Assembly (NCBI GenBank): GCA_963826795.1
Contig: CAWGYT010000010.1
Coordinates: 124,001 to 188,000, forward strand
From: CAWGYT01 sp963826795
Lineage (GTDB): Bacteria; Planctomycetota; Planctomycetia; Pirellulales; Pirellulaceae
Reading direction: 5' to 3'
Length of the DNA: 64,000 nucleotides
Position numbers and translations under genes: made by a program. Under the pieces are notes generated by a model. The model ran no database searches and had not been told where the DNA came from. It saw nothing but the letters and a program-made list of their open reading frames with translations. Below, one piece after another: positions 1 through 7,551 of this stretch (position 1 is its first letter; each line of letters begins with the position of its first letter).

Positions 1-175
1 TTGGATCCGGGTCAGCTACGGCCAATACGTGTGGCCTAACTTCAACATCGCCGACTCGCTTCTGGTCGGCTCCGCGGCATGGCTGATTTGGTGCTCCTTC
101 CGCCATCCTCATGAGTTGTCGGCCGAGCAATCGGCGGGCCGCCGTGCGGAAAAAAGCCCTTCCACGCGAGCCTGA
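1..175 (+). CDS. lspA: Lipoprotein signal peptidase (signal peptidase II), C-terminal fragment
   Basis: The 5' part lies outside the window; 57 codons from base 2 remain before TGA at 173-175. The peptide contains WPNFNIADS, the conserved block that carries one of the two catalytic aspartates of the membrane-embedded aspartyl protease LspA. It is followed by a hydrophobic stretch (LLVGSAAWLIWCSF) fitting the last transmembrane helix and a short polar cytoplasmic tail. The enzyme cleaves signal peptides from diacylglyceryl-modified prolipoproteins in the inner membrane, which fits the several lipobox proteins in this window. The assignment rests on one motif plus topology. Confidence 0.82.
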   Translation, partial: WIRVSYGQYVWPNFNIADSLLVGSAAWLIWCSFRHPHELSAEQSAGRRAEKSPSTRA

Positions 176-225
176 ATCGGGGATCGCCGACGCGTGCCCA
201 GCCGCAAAGCCCCGCCCGATTTTGT

Positions 226-254
226 TTGACATGAGCAATTGATGCCCTTATATT
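226..254 (+). promoter_or_regulatory. Strong sigma-70 type promoter upstream of the Rrf2 gene
   Basis: TTGACA (226-231) and TATATT (249-254) are separated by exactly 17 bases, giving a perfect -35 and a near-consensus -10. Transcription would start near 261, about 330 nt before the first downstream start codon at 591. It is the best promoter match I found in the window. Confidence 0.72.
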
Positions 255-260
255 GCCCAG

Positions 261-590
261 CCGTCGAGGCGGGATCGCGGGAAATCGTACGATCGTAGGG
301 AGAAGCATGGCGGGGCGATGGGTCGGAGCGGATCGCTGTCGCGAGCGTTGCCGACCGGGCTCTCGCGAGGGTTTTCAGGTGAGCCTCGCAAGGGGGCACT
401 GCCGATCGGGAACTCCCGAGCTGCGTGAGGGGCGCGGCAGTCGATACCGGGATCAGGGTAACCAGCCAGCGAGCGTGAGTTCACCACCGGAAGACCAACG
501 CGAGCTTCTTCGAGGGAGCTTGGGTCCCGGTCGGCGTTCCGTCGTTCCCGGCTCTCACGTGGACACGCTTCGAGAAGGCCAATCCCGATC
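261..590 (+). ncRNA. Long structured leader or non-coding RNA upstream of Rrf2 (candidate)
   Basis: No convincing coding region lies between the promoter at 226-254 and the ATG at 591. The expected transcript can form several local stems: GGTCGG 321-326 with CCGACC 351-356 (enclosing CGCT/AGCG), GCGAGG 365-370 with CCTCGC 384-389, and TCGGG 406-410 with CCCGA 415-419 around a 4-nt loop. GATC-gc-GGGA (273-282) can pair with TCCCGATC (583-590), closing the domain right against the start codon. I found no diagnostic motif of RNase P RNA, tmRNA, SRP RNA or a riboswitch. GC-rich DNA forms stems easily, so this stays a candidate. Confidence 0.3.
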
Positions 591-1002
591 ATGAAACTGT
601 CTCGAACTGTTGCCTATGCGCTGCAGGCCACTCTGCAACTTGCCGAGGCCAATGCGAGCGGCCCGACGCCCTGCAGCAAACTGGCGGCTGCGGGGTCGAT
701 GCCCGAACGGTTCCTACTGCAAATCCTCCGAAACCTCGTGACGCACGGGATTCTTCAGTCGACGCGCGGCGTGGAGGGGGTTACACGCTCGTGCGGTCCC
801 CCGAGCAGATTTCGTTGCTGGAAATCATCGAGGCGATCGATGGGCCACTCGCCTCGAACCTCCCCGCGGGTGAGGGATTGAACGAGGGCGCCGGGCGCGG
901 CTGCAGTCCGCGCTTCGGGAAGTCGCGTTGACGGCGCGGCAGCAGCTAGAGTCAATTAAGCTGTCGCAGATCGTTCACCCCGAGGCGATGGGAACCCGTT
1001 AG
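591..1002 (+). CDS. Rrf2 family transcriptional regulator (read across two frameshifts)
   Basis: The N-terminus (MKLSRTVAYALQATLQLAEA) and the winged-helix segment SKLAAAGSMPERFLLQILRNLVTHGILQSTRG are typical of Rrf2/IscR-type DNA-binding proteins. After about residue 62 the frame breaks in a G5 run near 780; the -1 frame restores the wing (GGYTLVRSPEQISLLEIIEAIDGPL). A second -1 shift near 895 restores an alpha-helical C-terminus (LQSALREVALTARQQLESIK) ending at TAG 1000-1002. Length is about 137 residues, normal for the family. The only cysteine is Cys28; the three-Cys cluster that binds Fe-S in IscR/NsrR is absent, so any signal is probably not an Fe-S cluster. It lies 48 bases before the phosphatase gene and may be co-transcribed with it from the promoter at 226. 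Confidence 0.8.
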
Positions 1003-1050
1003 CGACTTCTCTGCTGCCTCCAAAGGCTCATGCAAATCAAGGATCGACCG

Positions 1051-1856
1051 ATGAGTGACCACGAACTGTCGCAGCGCTGGACGGTCGCCCGCGAGATTGC
1101 TCGCGCGCGGGCGAATTCGTGATGCAATATTTTTCGCAAGAGGTGGCGGTCCAGCGGAAATCGGACGATTCCCCGGTGACCATTGCAGATCGTGAAGCGG
1201 AATTGCTGTTACGGCGAGAGATCGAGTCCGCTTTTCCAAACGACAGCATCGTCGGCGAAGAACATCCTCCGAAGATGGGCTCGTCGCCCTACCGCTGGAT
1301 TTTGGATCCGATCGATGGAACGAAGTCGTTCATCGCAGGCGTCCCCTTGTTCGGGACGTTGATCGGCATTCAGCGGGACGAGGAAAGCGTGGCGGGCGTC
1401 ATCGAACTGCCGGCTTTGGACTGTCGGATCGCCGCCGCGCAGGGCCAGGGTGCCTGGTGGCAGCGCGGCCAGGACGAGTTCCGGCCCGCGCGAGTTTCGA
1501 ACGTCGAGCAGCTCCGAGACGCGGTGTACCTGACGTCCGAGGTGGGGTCCTTTGGCGATCGTGGAGCCATTGATGTTCACCACCAATTGGAGTCAGCCGC
1601 CTGGTACGCTCGGACCTGGGGCGATTGCTACGGCTATTTCTTGGTCGCAACCGGGCGAGCTGCGGTGATGGTCGACCCGGTGATGAATCTTTGGGATGCA
1701 GCCGCTTTGCTGCCGATCCTGACCGAGGCCGGCGGGACCTATACCGATTGGTCGGGAGTTCCCTCGGTCGATTCGGGCGAGGGACTGGGAACCAATTCCC
1801 GTGTCCTCGACCAAGTCCTGCAAATAACCCGTCCTTTCGCCCGGAAGCCGTCCTGA
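1051..1856 (+). CDS. Inositol monophosphatase family phosphatase, histidinol-phosphatase (HisN) like
   Basis: Mg-dependent phosphatase of the IMPase fold. Visible motifs are GEEH (metal ligand glutamates), LDPIDGTKSFI (the DPIDGT signature) and WDAAALLPILTEAGG (the C-terminal WDxA motif). The GTKSFI version of the signature and the length of about 268 residues match histidinol-phosphatases of the HisN type better than classical IMPase, but inositol-1-phosphate or another sugar phosphate cannot be excluded. I start it at ATG 1051 (MSDHELSQRWTVAREIARA); a single-base loss near 1107 in a CG repeat shifts the frame, and the downstream part (AGEFVMQYFSQEVAVQRK) continues the normal first helix. 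An in-frame ATG at 1030 is an alternative start. Confidence 0.78.
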
Positions 1857-1892
1857 GCCGGTGTGCCGCCGTCGTTCGGCGTCCGGTTGGCG

Positions 1893-1920
1893 TTGCGACG
1901 AGCGTCAGACCCGATATACT
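1893..1920 (+). promoter_or_regulatory. Promoter of rpmB
   Basis: TTGCGA (1893-1898) and TATACT (1915-1920) are spaced by 16 bases. The inferred start near 1927 leaves a 35-nt leader with GAGG seven bases before the ATG at 1962, a compact arrangement suited to a ribosomal protein gene. Confidence 0.55.
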
Positions 1921-1961
1921 GTCGGTTTGGCTTGAGGGCGATTTTGCACAGAGGATATGTG

Positions 1962-2243
1962 ATGGCGCGCGAGTGTGAGGTTTGCGGGAAACGGGCCCAA
2001 GTGGGCAATCGCATCGAAACGCGAGGAAAAGCCAAGTATCTTGGCGGGGTCGGCACGAAGGTGACCGGGATCACGCGGCGACAATTCAAGCCCAACTTGC
2101 AAAAAGTGAAGGTGGCCTTGACGGGTGGCGGCGAGAAGTCCGTTCGTGTTTGTACGCAATGCATTCGCAGCGGCGTCGTCCGAAAGGCGGTCAAACGGCC
2201 GCCCTTCCGGCTGACGCCGGCCGATGCGAAGGCCATGCCCTAG
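1962..2243 (+). CDS. rpmB: 50S ribosomal protein L28
   Basis: A 93-residue basic protein starting MARECEVCGKRAQVGNRI, the typical L28 N-terminus. Two CxxC pairs (CEVC near residues 5-8 and CTQC near 65-68) make this the zinc-binding C+ form. The middle (RRQFKPNLQKVKV) is the conserved L28 rRNA-contact segment. A GAGG Shine-Dalgarno seven bases upstream fixes ATG 1962; the longer open frame upstream overlaps the promoter and is not needed. It appears monocistronic, with its own promoter at 1893 and 348 bases before gatC. Confidence 0.93.
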   Translation: MARECEVCGKRAQVGNRIETRGKAKYLGGVGTKVTGITRRQFKPNLQKVKVALTGGGEKSVRVCTQCIRSGVVRKAVKRPPFRLTPADAKAMP

Positions 2244-2591
2244 CACTTTCCCCCGGACTCGACGCCCTCCGCCGGACGGTCCAGGTCCTCCAGCCGATGG
2301 GCCCGAGGTGGCGACGGCGAACCTGTCCGGAGCTGAACACCTTGCGCCCCTGGATCGGGTTGAGCGGCAGAGCGAGTCAAACTTCCGGTGCGAAGTAATC
2401 CTCGTGCTTTGTCACTCCGATCTTTGCCGCTTCGCGGGAGTCATTTGTCTCGACCCGTCTCGGGGAGCTGACATTTCACCTTCCGGCTGGAAGGGAATGG
2501 GTCCGGAGACGGCGCGAGACACAAATCCCGAGTGGGCCGCAGGGGGGCCGTCGTTGCCCAATTTCCGACGGAAGGGAAGGGAGATCGCCGG
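2244..2591 (+). other. Intergenic region between rpmB and gatC
   Basis: 348 bases without a credible gene; the open frames here have no recognisable content. A perfect hairpin CCTTCC-ggct-GGAAGG lies at 2479-2494 without a T-run. The purine-rich GGAAGGGAAGGGAGA just before 2592 serves as the gatC Shine-Dalgarno region. No good promoter was recognised. Confidence 0.5.
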
Positions 2592-2885
2592 ATGAGCCTG
2601 ACACGAGACGAGGTCCAACGCGTGGCGCTGCTGGCCCGTTTGGAGCTCACCCAGGCCGAGCTGGACCGGATGACGGAGCAGCTGGGCAAGATCCTGGATT
2701 ACGTTGACCAGCTGGGAGAATTGGATACCGAAAGGATTGAGCCGATGGCTCACGCGGTTGAGCTGACCAATGTGATGGCCGCCGATACGCTCCACCCCAG
2801 CTTGCCTCGCGACGAGGCCCTGCAGAACGCTCCCAAGCGCGATCACGAATGCTATCGCGTCCCGGCCGTGCTCGGTGATTCGTGA
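2592..2885 (+). CDS. gatC: Asp-tRNA(Asn)/Glu-tRNA(Gln) amidotransferase subunit C
   Basis: A 97-residue protein with the standard GatC pattern: LTRDEVQRVALLARLELTQ near the N-terminus, LGKILDYVDQLGELDTERIEPMAHA in the middle and LPRDEALQNAP near the C-terminus. GatC wraps around GatA and GatB and stabilises the amidotransferase that converts Glu-tRNA(Gln) and Asp-tRNA(Asn). The start at ATG 2592 is set by a GGGAAGGGAGA ribosome-binding region. gatA follows after 223 bases that hold a palindromic repeat, so the cluster is not tightly packed at this point. Confidence 0.93.
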   Translation: MSLTRDEVQRVALLARLELTQAELDRMTEQLGKILDYVDQLGELDTERIEPMAHAVELTNVMAADTLHPSLPRDEALQNAPKRDHECYRVPAVLGDS

Positions 2886-2949
2886 CCGACCGCGTTTTCC
2901 TACTTCATCAGGTTAGTGCATTGTCAAAGGAAAGAATTGGGATCGTCCT

Positions 2950-3050
2950 GGAAGGGCGAAGCTCGTCGGGAGGGCGAAGCTCCTGCTGAGTCGTGGCGAA
3001 GGACGGCGCACAACGCACGTTCGGCTCGGCAGAAGCCTCGCCCTCCCGGT
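2950..3050. repeat. Palindromic dispersed element (MITE/REP-like) between gatC and gatA
   Basis: Arms at 2968-2990 (GGGAGGGCGAAGCTCCTGCT...) and 3025-3047 are inverted copies matching at about 19 of 23 positions, separated by about 34 bases. A degenerate extra copy of the left arm lies just upstream (2950-2964, GAAGGGCGAAGCTCG). The same core, CGGGAGGGCGAG, recurs twice at 16767-16800. It encodes nothing and probably forms a cruciform or RNA hairpin between two genes of the same operon. Confidence 0.65.
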
Positions 3051-3108
3051 TCGACCTACCCCAAAACTAAGCCGTGACAAAGCCCCATGAGCAGCGTGAG
3101 CGGCCAAG

Positions 3109-4650
3109 ATGTCTTTGACGCAACTTTCGGCGACCGAATTAAAGCGGGAATTAGACCAGGGATCGGTCTCGTGCCTGGAGATCGCCGACGCGTACCTCGA
3201 GCGGATTGAGCGGCTGGACCCAGACGTCCGTGCATTCCTGTGGACCGATCCAGATGGCACGCGTCAGGCGGCGCGCGAGCTTGATCGACGGCGTGCCCTG
3301 GGCGAGGCGCTGGGTTGCCTCGCGGGCCTGCCTTTCGCCGTGAAGGATCTACTCTGTACGCGCGGGTTGCCAACGACCTGCGCCTCGCGGATGCTGGAGC
3401 ACTTCGTCCCGCCCTACGATGCGACCGTGGTCCAGAAGCTGAAAGCGGCCGATGGCGTCTTGCTGGGCAAGACGAACCTGGACGAATTCGCGATGGGTGG
3501 CTCGACGGAAAACTCGGCCTTTCAAGAAACACGAAATCCCTGGGATCTCGGGCGGGTTCCCGGCGGCTCAAGCGGGGGTGCGGCGGCGTGCATCGCCGCT
3601 TCGTTGGCACCTCTCTCGATCGGGACGGACACGGGCGGCTCGATTCGCCAACCGGCCGCCTACTGCGGCGTCGTCGGCTTGAAGCCGACCTATGGTCGCG
3701 TCAGCCGGTACGGGCTGGTTGCGTTTGCCAGCAGCCTTGACCAAATCGGCCCTTTGGCCTGGAATGTCTCGGATGTTGCGTTGCTGCTGGAGGCGATCGC
3801 CGGCCATGATCCGGCCGATTCGACGTCGGCCGACGTGCCGGTTCCCGCCTACAGCCAGACGGTTGGGCAGCCGCTCAGCGGGCTGAAACTGGGAGTGGCG
3901 CGAGAGCACTTCGACGAAGGGCTGGATTCCGAGGTGGCGGAATTGACGCGGTCGGCGATTGAGGTCTACCGAGGACTGGGCGCGGAAATTCGCGAGGTCT
4001 CGTTGGAACACAGCCGCTACGCGATCGCCGCCTATTACATCATCGCGCCCAGCGAGGCCTCCAGCAATCTGGCTCGCTATGACGGGGTCCACTACGGATA
4101 TCGAACCGACGAGGCGGCGATGTTGACCGAATGGGAGTCCGAGCGGGCGGCGCTGTCAGCCGCGCACGACGAGGTCGGCTTGGATCGCCAGGCAAGCCCC
4201 CTGGTCCGGATGTATTGTCGAACTCGGGCCGAAGGTTTTGGGCCCGAGGTCAAGCGTCGCGTGATGCTCGGCACGTACGCCCTCAGCGCGGGCTATTACG
4301 ACGCCTACTATCTGAAGGCCCTCAAGGTCCGAAGATTGATTCGCCAGGACTTCGATCGGGCGTTTCAAGACGTCGATTTCCTGGTCGGACCGGTCACGCC
4401 AACGCCCGCCTTTGCCTTGGGCGCGATGACCGACGACCCGCTGGCGCTCTACCTCCAAGATCTCTACACGGTCAGTGCCAACCTGGCCGGGATTGCCAGT
4501 ATTGCCATTCCCTGTGGCTTTACCAGCGCGGGCCTCCCGGTGGGCCTCCAGCTTCAGAGTCCCCCGTTTCAGGAGGAACGTCTCTTGCGTGCGGCCCAGA
4601 TGTACCAGGAAGCAACCGACTGGCACTCACGGAGACCGGCTTTGTCATGA
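3109..4650 (+). CDS. gatA: Asp-tRNA(Asn)/Glu-tRNA(Gln) amidotransferase subunit A
   Basis: A 513-residue amidase-signature enzyme that hydrolyses glutamine and feeds ammonia to GatB. The Ser-cisSer-Lys triad is in place: Lys79 (FAVKD), Ser154 in PGGSSGG and Ser178 in TDTGGSIRQPA. Other conserved blocks are GKTNLDEFAMGGSTENSAF and GLKPTYGRVSRYGLVAFASSLDQIGP, and the C-terminal block GIASIAIPCGF is normal. Length matches the family. Its TGA overlaps the gatB ATG (ATGA at 4647-4650), so the two are translationally coupled. Confidence 0.96.
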   Translation: MSLTQLSATELKRELDQGSVSCLEIADAYLERIERLDPDVRAFLWTDPDGTRQAARELDRRRALGEALGCLAGLPFAVKDLLCTRGLPTTCASRMLEHFVPPYDATVVQKLKAADGVLLGKTNLDEFAMGGSTENSAFQETRNPWDLGRVPGGSSGGAAACIAASLAPLSIGTDTGGSIRQPAAYCGVVGLKPTYGRVSRYGLVAFASSLDQIGPLAWNVSDVALLLEAIAGHDPADSTSADVPVPAYSQTVGQPLSGLKLGVAREHFDEGLDSEVAELTRSAIEVYRGLGAEIREVSLEHSRYAIAAYYIIAPSEASSNLARYDGVHYGYRTDEAAMLTEWESERAALSAAHDEVGLDRQASPLVRMYCRTRAEGFGPEVKRRVMLGTYALSAGYYDAYYLKALKVRRLIRQDFDRAFQDVDFLVGPVTPTPAFALGAMTDDPLALYLQDLYTVSANLAGIASIAIPCGFTSAGLPVGLQLQSPPFQEERLLRAAQMYQEATDWHSRRPALS

Positions 4651-6122
4651 GCTCGCCCCCTTTCGAATTGATCGTGGGTTTGGAAGTCCATGTCCAACTT
4701 GCGACTCAAACCAAGCTCTTTTGCCGCTGCAGCACGCAGTTTGGCGCCCCACCCAACACGCAGACCTGCCCCGTCTGCATCGGCATGCCAGGCTCGCTGC
4801 CGGTGATGAACCAGCGCGCCCTCGAGCTGGCCCTGTCGACGGCCGTGGCTTTGAACTGCGAGATCCCACCCGCCACGAAATGGGATCGCAAGCAGTACTA
4901 CTATCCTGATCTCCCGAAAGGCTACCAGATCAGCCAGTTCGACTTGCCCATGTCGCAGGACGGCTGGCTGGAAATCAGCGATCCCCAGGGTCGATTTGCC
5001 ACGAAGCGGATCGGGATCATCCGGGCACACCTTGAAGAAGATGCGGGCAAGAGCATGCATGATGAGGTTGCCGGGCAAGCCGACAGCCGGATTGACCTCA
5101 ATCGGACCGGCACGCCACTTCTGGAAATCGTCAGTCAGCCGGACATTCGCTCGCCGTTGGAGGCCAAGGCGTACCTGAACGAGCTTAAGCTTCTCTTGAC
5201 TTATTTGGGCGTGTCCGACTGCAATATGCAGGAAGGAAGTCTCCGCGTCGACGCAAACGTGAACCTCCACATCTCGACCGCCGACGGCATCGTTCCAACG
5301 CCGATTGTCGAGGTTAAGAATATGAACAGCTTCCGGGCTGTCGAACGGGCATTGGCCTTTGAGTCCGAGCGGCAACTGGGGAGCTGGCGTGAGCGCGGAC
5401 AGCGACTGGGCGATGTCCCGAAGCAGACGCGCGGCTGGGACGACCAGGCTCAAGTGACACGCGCCCAACGGAGCAAAGAAGAGTCCAGCGACTATCGCTA
5501 TTTTCCCGACCCCGATCTGGTTCCCGTCCGAATCACGCGGGAGCAGGTCGAGTCCGCCCGCCTCGGGCTTGGCGAGTTGCCTGCCGCCCTTCGAGCTCGC
5601 CTGCAAGCGGAATACGAGCTACCCGCTTACGATGCCGACGTCCTGGTCAACCAAGGATCCAGTGTCGTCGACTATTTCGTGGAAACCGCCCGCCTCAGTG
5701 GTGATCCCAAGAAGGCCAGCAACTGGATCCAACGCGACGTGATGCGGATCTTGAACGAGACCGGCGAGACGATCGAGGCGATTCGGGTGCCCGCCGCCGG
5801 CCTGGCCGAATTGATTCGAGTTGTGAATGACGGAGACCTGCCCAGCAGTCGGGCAGTCGAAGTCTTTTCGCAAATGCTGACGGGGGCCCAAACAGTTGCC
5901 GAAGCGATGAAGGCCCTGGGAATCGAAGAAGTCGACGACCGCGAGATGATCGCACTTTGCGAGCGGCTTCTTGCCGCGAACCCGAGAGTCGTCGCGGACG
6001 TTCGGACGGGAAAGCAGCAAGCAATTGGGGCCTTGATCGGCCAGGCAAGGCAGTCGAATCCGAACGTCGATCCAGCCCAGGTACGGCGGATCTGCCTGGA
6101 GCTGATCAAGGGAGAGGGTTGA
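4647..6122 (+). CDS. gatB: Asp-tRNA(Asn)/Glu-tRNA(Gln) amidotransferase subunit B
   Basis: A 491-residue subunit that phosphorylates the misacylated aminoacyl-tRNA and performs amide transfer. The start MSSPPFELIVGLEVHVQL carries the GLEVHxQL hallmark. Two metal-site cysteine pairs (FCRC and CPVC), KQYYYPDLPKGYQISQ, LEEDAGK, DLNRTGTPLLEIVS and EVKNMNSFRAVERAL follow in the normal order, then the tRNA-binding tail (YqeY-like) ending IKGEG. The open frame continues far upstream inside gatA, but ATG 4647 is the true start because homology begins there and it overlaps the gatA stop. With gatA and gatC it indicates that Gln-tRNA and/or Asn-tRNA is made by transamidation. Confidence 0.96.
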   Translation: MSSPPFELIVGLEVHVQLATQTKLFCRCSTQFGAPPNTQTCPVCIGMPGSLPVMNQRALELALSTAVALNCEIPPATKWDRKQYYYPDLPKGYQISQFDLPMSQDGWLEISDPQGRFATKRIGIIRAHLEEDAGKSMHDEVAGQADSRIDLNRTGTPLLEIVSQPDIRSPLEAKAYLNELKLLLTYLGVSDCNMQEGSLRVDANVNLHISTADGIVPTPIVEVKNMNSFRAVERALAFESERQLGSWRERGQRLGDVPKQTRGWDDQAQVTRAQRSKEESSDYRYFPDPDLVPVRITREQVESARLGLGELPAALRARLQAEYELPAYDADVLVNQGSSVVDYFVETARLSGDPKKASNWIQRDVMRILNETGETIEAIRVPAAGLAELIRVVNDGDLPSSRAVEVFSQMLTGAQTVAEAMKALGIEEVDDREMIALCERLLAANPRVVADVRTGKQQAIGALIGQARQSNPNVDPAQVRRICLELIKGEG

Positions 6123-6228
6123 CCGCGGAGGCACCAAGAGTCGAGCGGGCAGTTGCGGGTGGGCAATGGGGGGCCAAGACTTTACAATAGGCCCCCGTTA
6201 TTAACTCGCTGCCCGGGGGAGACACGTT

Positions 6229-6516
6229 TTGGCCAGCAAGCTTCGAGGCAAAGTGGTGTCGATTAGCGAGCAAGGTGATGCCATCACCGATATTGCGGTC
6301 GAGAGCCTGCAAGGGGTTCCCCTCGACGAGTCCGTGTCCATCCATTGTGAAGGCCACGTCACCAGCTGTATCTTCCCGGCCGAACACGATCAGCCGGCCA
6401 TGACATTCTTGGCCCTGCAGGGGACGAGCGGGTATCTGGAGCTGACGCTGGTCGGCGATAGTGTCCAAGCGTTCCTGGGGATCCGGCCTGGAAGTGACGT
6501 GATGCTGAAGTGGTAA
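6229..6516 (+). CDS. Small protein resembling the C-terminal domain of SAM hydrolase/hydroxide adenosyltransferase
   Basis: A 95-residue protein starting at TTG 6229, preceded by GGGGGAGA at good spacing. The sequence resembles the C-terminal beta-barrel domain of the DUF62/SAM-hydroxide-adenosyltransferase family: GKVVSISEQGDAITDI parallels the V-x-D-x-FGN-x-x-TNI strand, and GYLELTLVGDSVQAFLGIRPGSDVMLKW parallels the gSxGxLEIAvnxgxAaxxLGxxxGDxV end. The N-terminal catalytic domain is absent, so it cannot perform the full reaction alone. It follows gatB by 106 bases on the same strand and precedes a good terminator. Similarity is by eye and remote; function unknown. Confidence 0.55.
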   Translation: MASKLRGKVVSISEQGDAITDIAVESLQGVPLDESVSIHCEGHVTSCIFPAEHDQPAMTFLALQGTSGYLELTLVGDSVQAFLGIRPGSDVMLKW

Positions 6517-6765
6517 CCGCAGGGCCCTCCGATTTCGAATGGTGCGATGCGAGAGGCGTGCCGCGCGACCCGCGAGCTCCCGCGCCCACGCCTTGACGCT
6601 TCTGAACAAGAAGCCTCAATCTTCGGAACGATGCGGACCGATAACATCTGCGTCGACGGTCAGGCGCTGCCCGATGGCGTGCCGCTCCACCTCTCAGGCA
6701 CAGCTACCTCACCAGCCCATCGAGCCCACGAATCATTGATGAGTTTCCCAGGGGGGGATTAAGTC

Positions 6766-6803
6766 CGGCTACGGCCCGAAGAGGGCCGGCCGGACCATTT
6801 TTT
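6766..6803 (+). terminator. Rho-independent terminator
   Basis: Stem CGGCCC (6772-6777), loop GAAGA, stem GGGCCG (6783-6788), extendable by CCGG outside, then a six-T run (6798-6803). It ends the plus-strand transcription unit (gat genes and the 6229 gene). The 250 bases between 6517 and 6765 contain a short open frame (6547-6762) without recognisable content or a ribosome-binding site. Confidence 0.7.
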
Positions 6804-6832
6804 GCGCCCCCGGATTTCACCCACCCAATCGG

Positions 6833-7255
6833 TTACTTGGCCGATGAGGTGCCAAAGCTGGCATAACAGCGGCGGGTCTCCCACAGGTCGACTCGGACGA
6901 CCGGAAAGTCCTTCCCCGCAGCGAAATCGTAGATCAGTTTGGCGATGTTTTCGGCGGTCGGATTCTCGTCAATCAGATACAACGGCTCACCCAGCGCTCG
7001 GAGCGAAGGGACAGCTGGATCCTCCCGGTTGAGAATCATCCGATGGTCCAGGTTCTCGTCGATCCAGGCACTCACGACTTGCTTGATTTCTGAGAAGTCG
7101 AGCACCATTCCGCGGTGATCCAAATGGTCCGATTCGATGGCGATGACGGCCCGTCCATTGTGGCCATGCAAGAACTTGCATTTGCCATCGTAGTTCAGCA
7201 GCCGGTGGCCATAGCAGAAGTCAATCTGGCGGGTCACTCGAAACATAAGCGTCAT
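6833..7255 (-). CDS. queD: 6-carboxy-5,6,7,8-tetrahydropterin synthase / 6-pyruvoyl-tetrahydropterin synthase family
   Basis: About 140 residues. In the numbering from the 7255 start, zinc ligands are His17 (YGHRLLNY) and His30/His32 (LHGHN), and the catalytic cysteine is Cys26 (GKCKFLHGH). Further family features are the DHRMILN histidine segment and NPTAENIA near the C-terminus. QueD makes the carboxy-tetrahydropterin precursor of 7-deazaguanine (queuosine), and tgt is found at 58192 in the same window. Start choice: ATG 7255 (MTLMFRV) and ATG 7246 (MFRV) both follow GGGAG; the longer open frame to 7318 looks unrelated. Confidence 0.85.
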   Translation of the reverse strand: MTLMFRVTRQIDFCYGHRLLNYDGKCKFLHGHNGRAVIAIESDHLDHRGMVLDFSEIKQVVSAWIDENLDHRMILNREDPAVPSLRALGEPLYLIDENPTAENIAKLIYDFAAGKDFPVVRVDLWETRRCYASFGTSSAK

Positions 7256-7462
7256 CGCTCCCAGAACTCGCGTGGCAGCACTTGGTGGCGCGGTAGCCGC
7301 CGGTGCGGAATCGGCCACCGACCCGCCGATCTTGCCTCGCCCGCGGCCTCGGACTACACTCCGCCCCGCGTCTCCCGCGGACGCGCACTCGACGCGGTCC
7401 TTGATTGTGGCGCATTCCTGATCGTAAGTCGAGTCCAGTGAGGTATTTCCGCAAGTTAGGAC

Positions 7463-7490
7463 TTGAATCGAGGCACGGGGCTTTTAGAAT
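7463..7490 (+). promoter_or_regulatory. Promoter for the small secreted protein gene at 7552
   Basis: TTGAAT (7463-7468) and TAGAAT (7485-7490) with a 16-base spacer, giving a start near 7497 and a leader of about 55 nt. It lies in the region shared with the divergent queD gene. Confidence 0.45.
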
Positions 7491-7551
7491 GGAAGTCGAA
7501 CCGTCCCGCGCTCGATTCGCTTGACACACCCCTTTTGGTTCAAGGTGAGCA

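Noticed and set aside
253..594. Open frame of 113 codons before the Rrf2 gene
   Set aside because: No ribosome-binding site, arginine- and serine-rich composition typical of an out-of-frame reading in GC-rich DNA, and it coincides with the predicted RNA structure.
4131..4646. Long N-terminal extension of GatB
   Set aside because: The extension is gatA read in another frame; GatB homology begins at ATG 4647, which overlaps the gatA stop.
6547..6762. Possible small gene before the terminator
   Set aside because: 71 codons without recognisable motifs or a ribosome-binding site.
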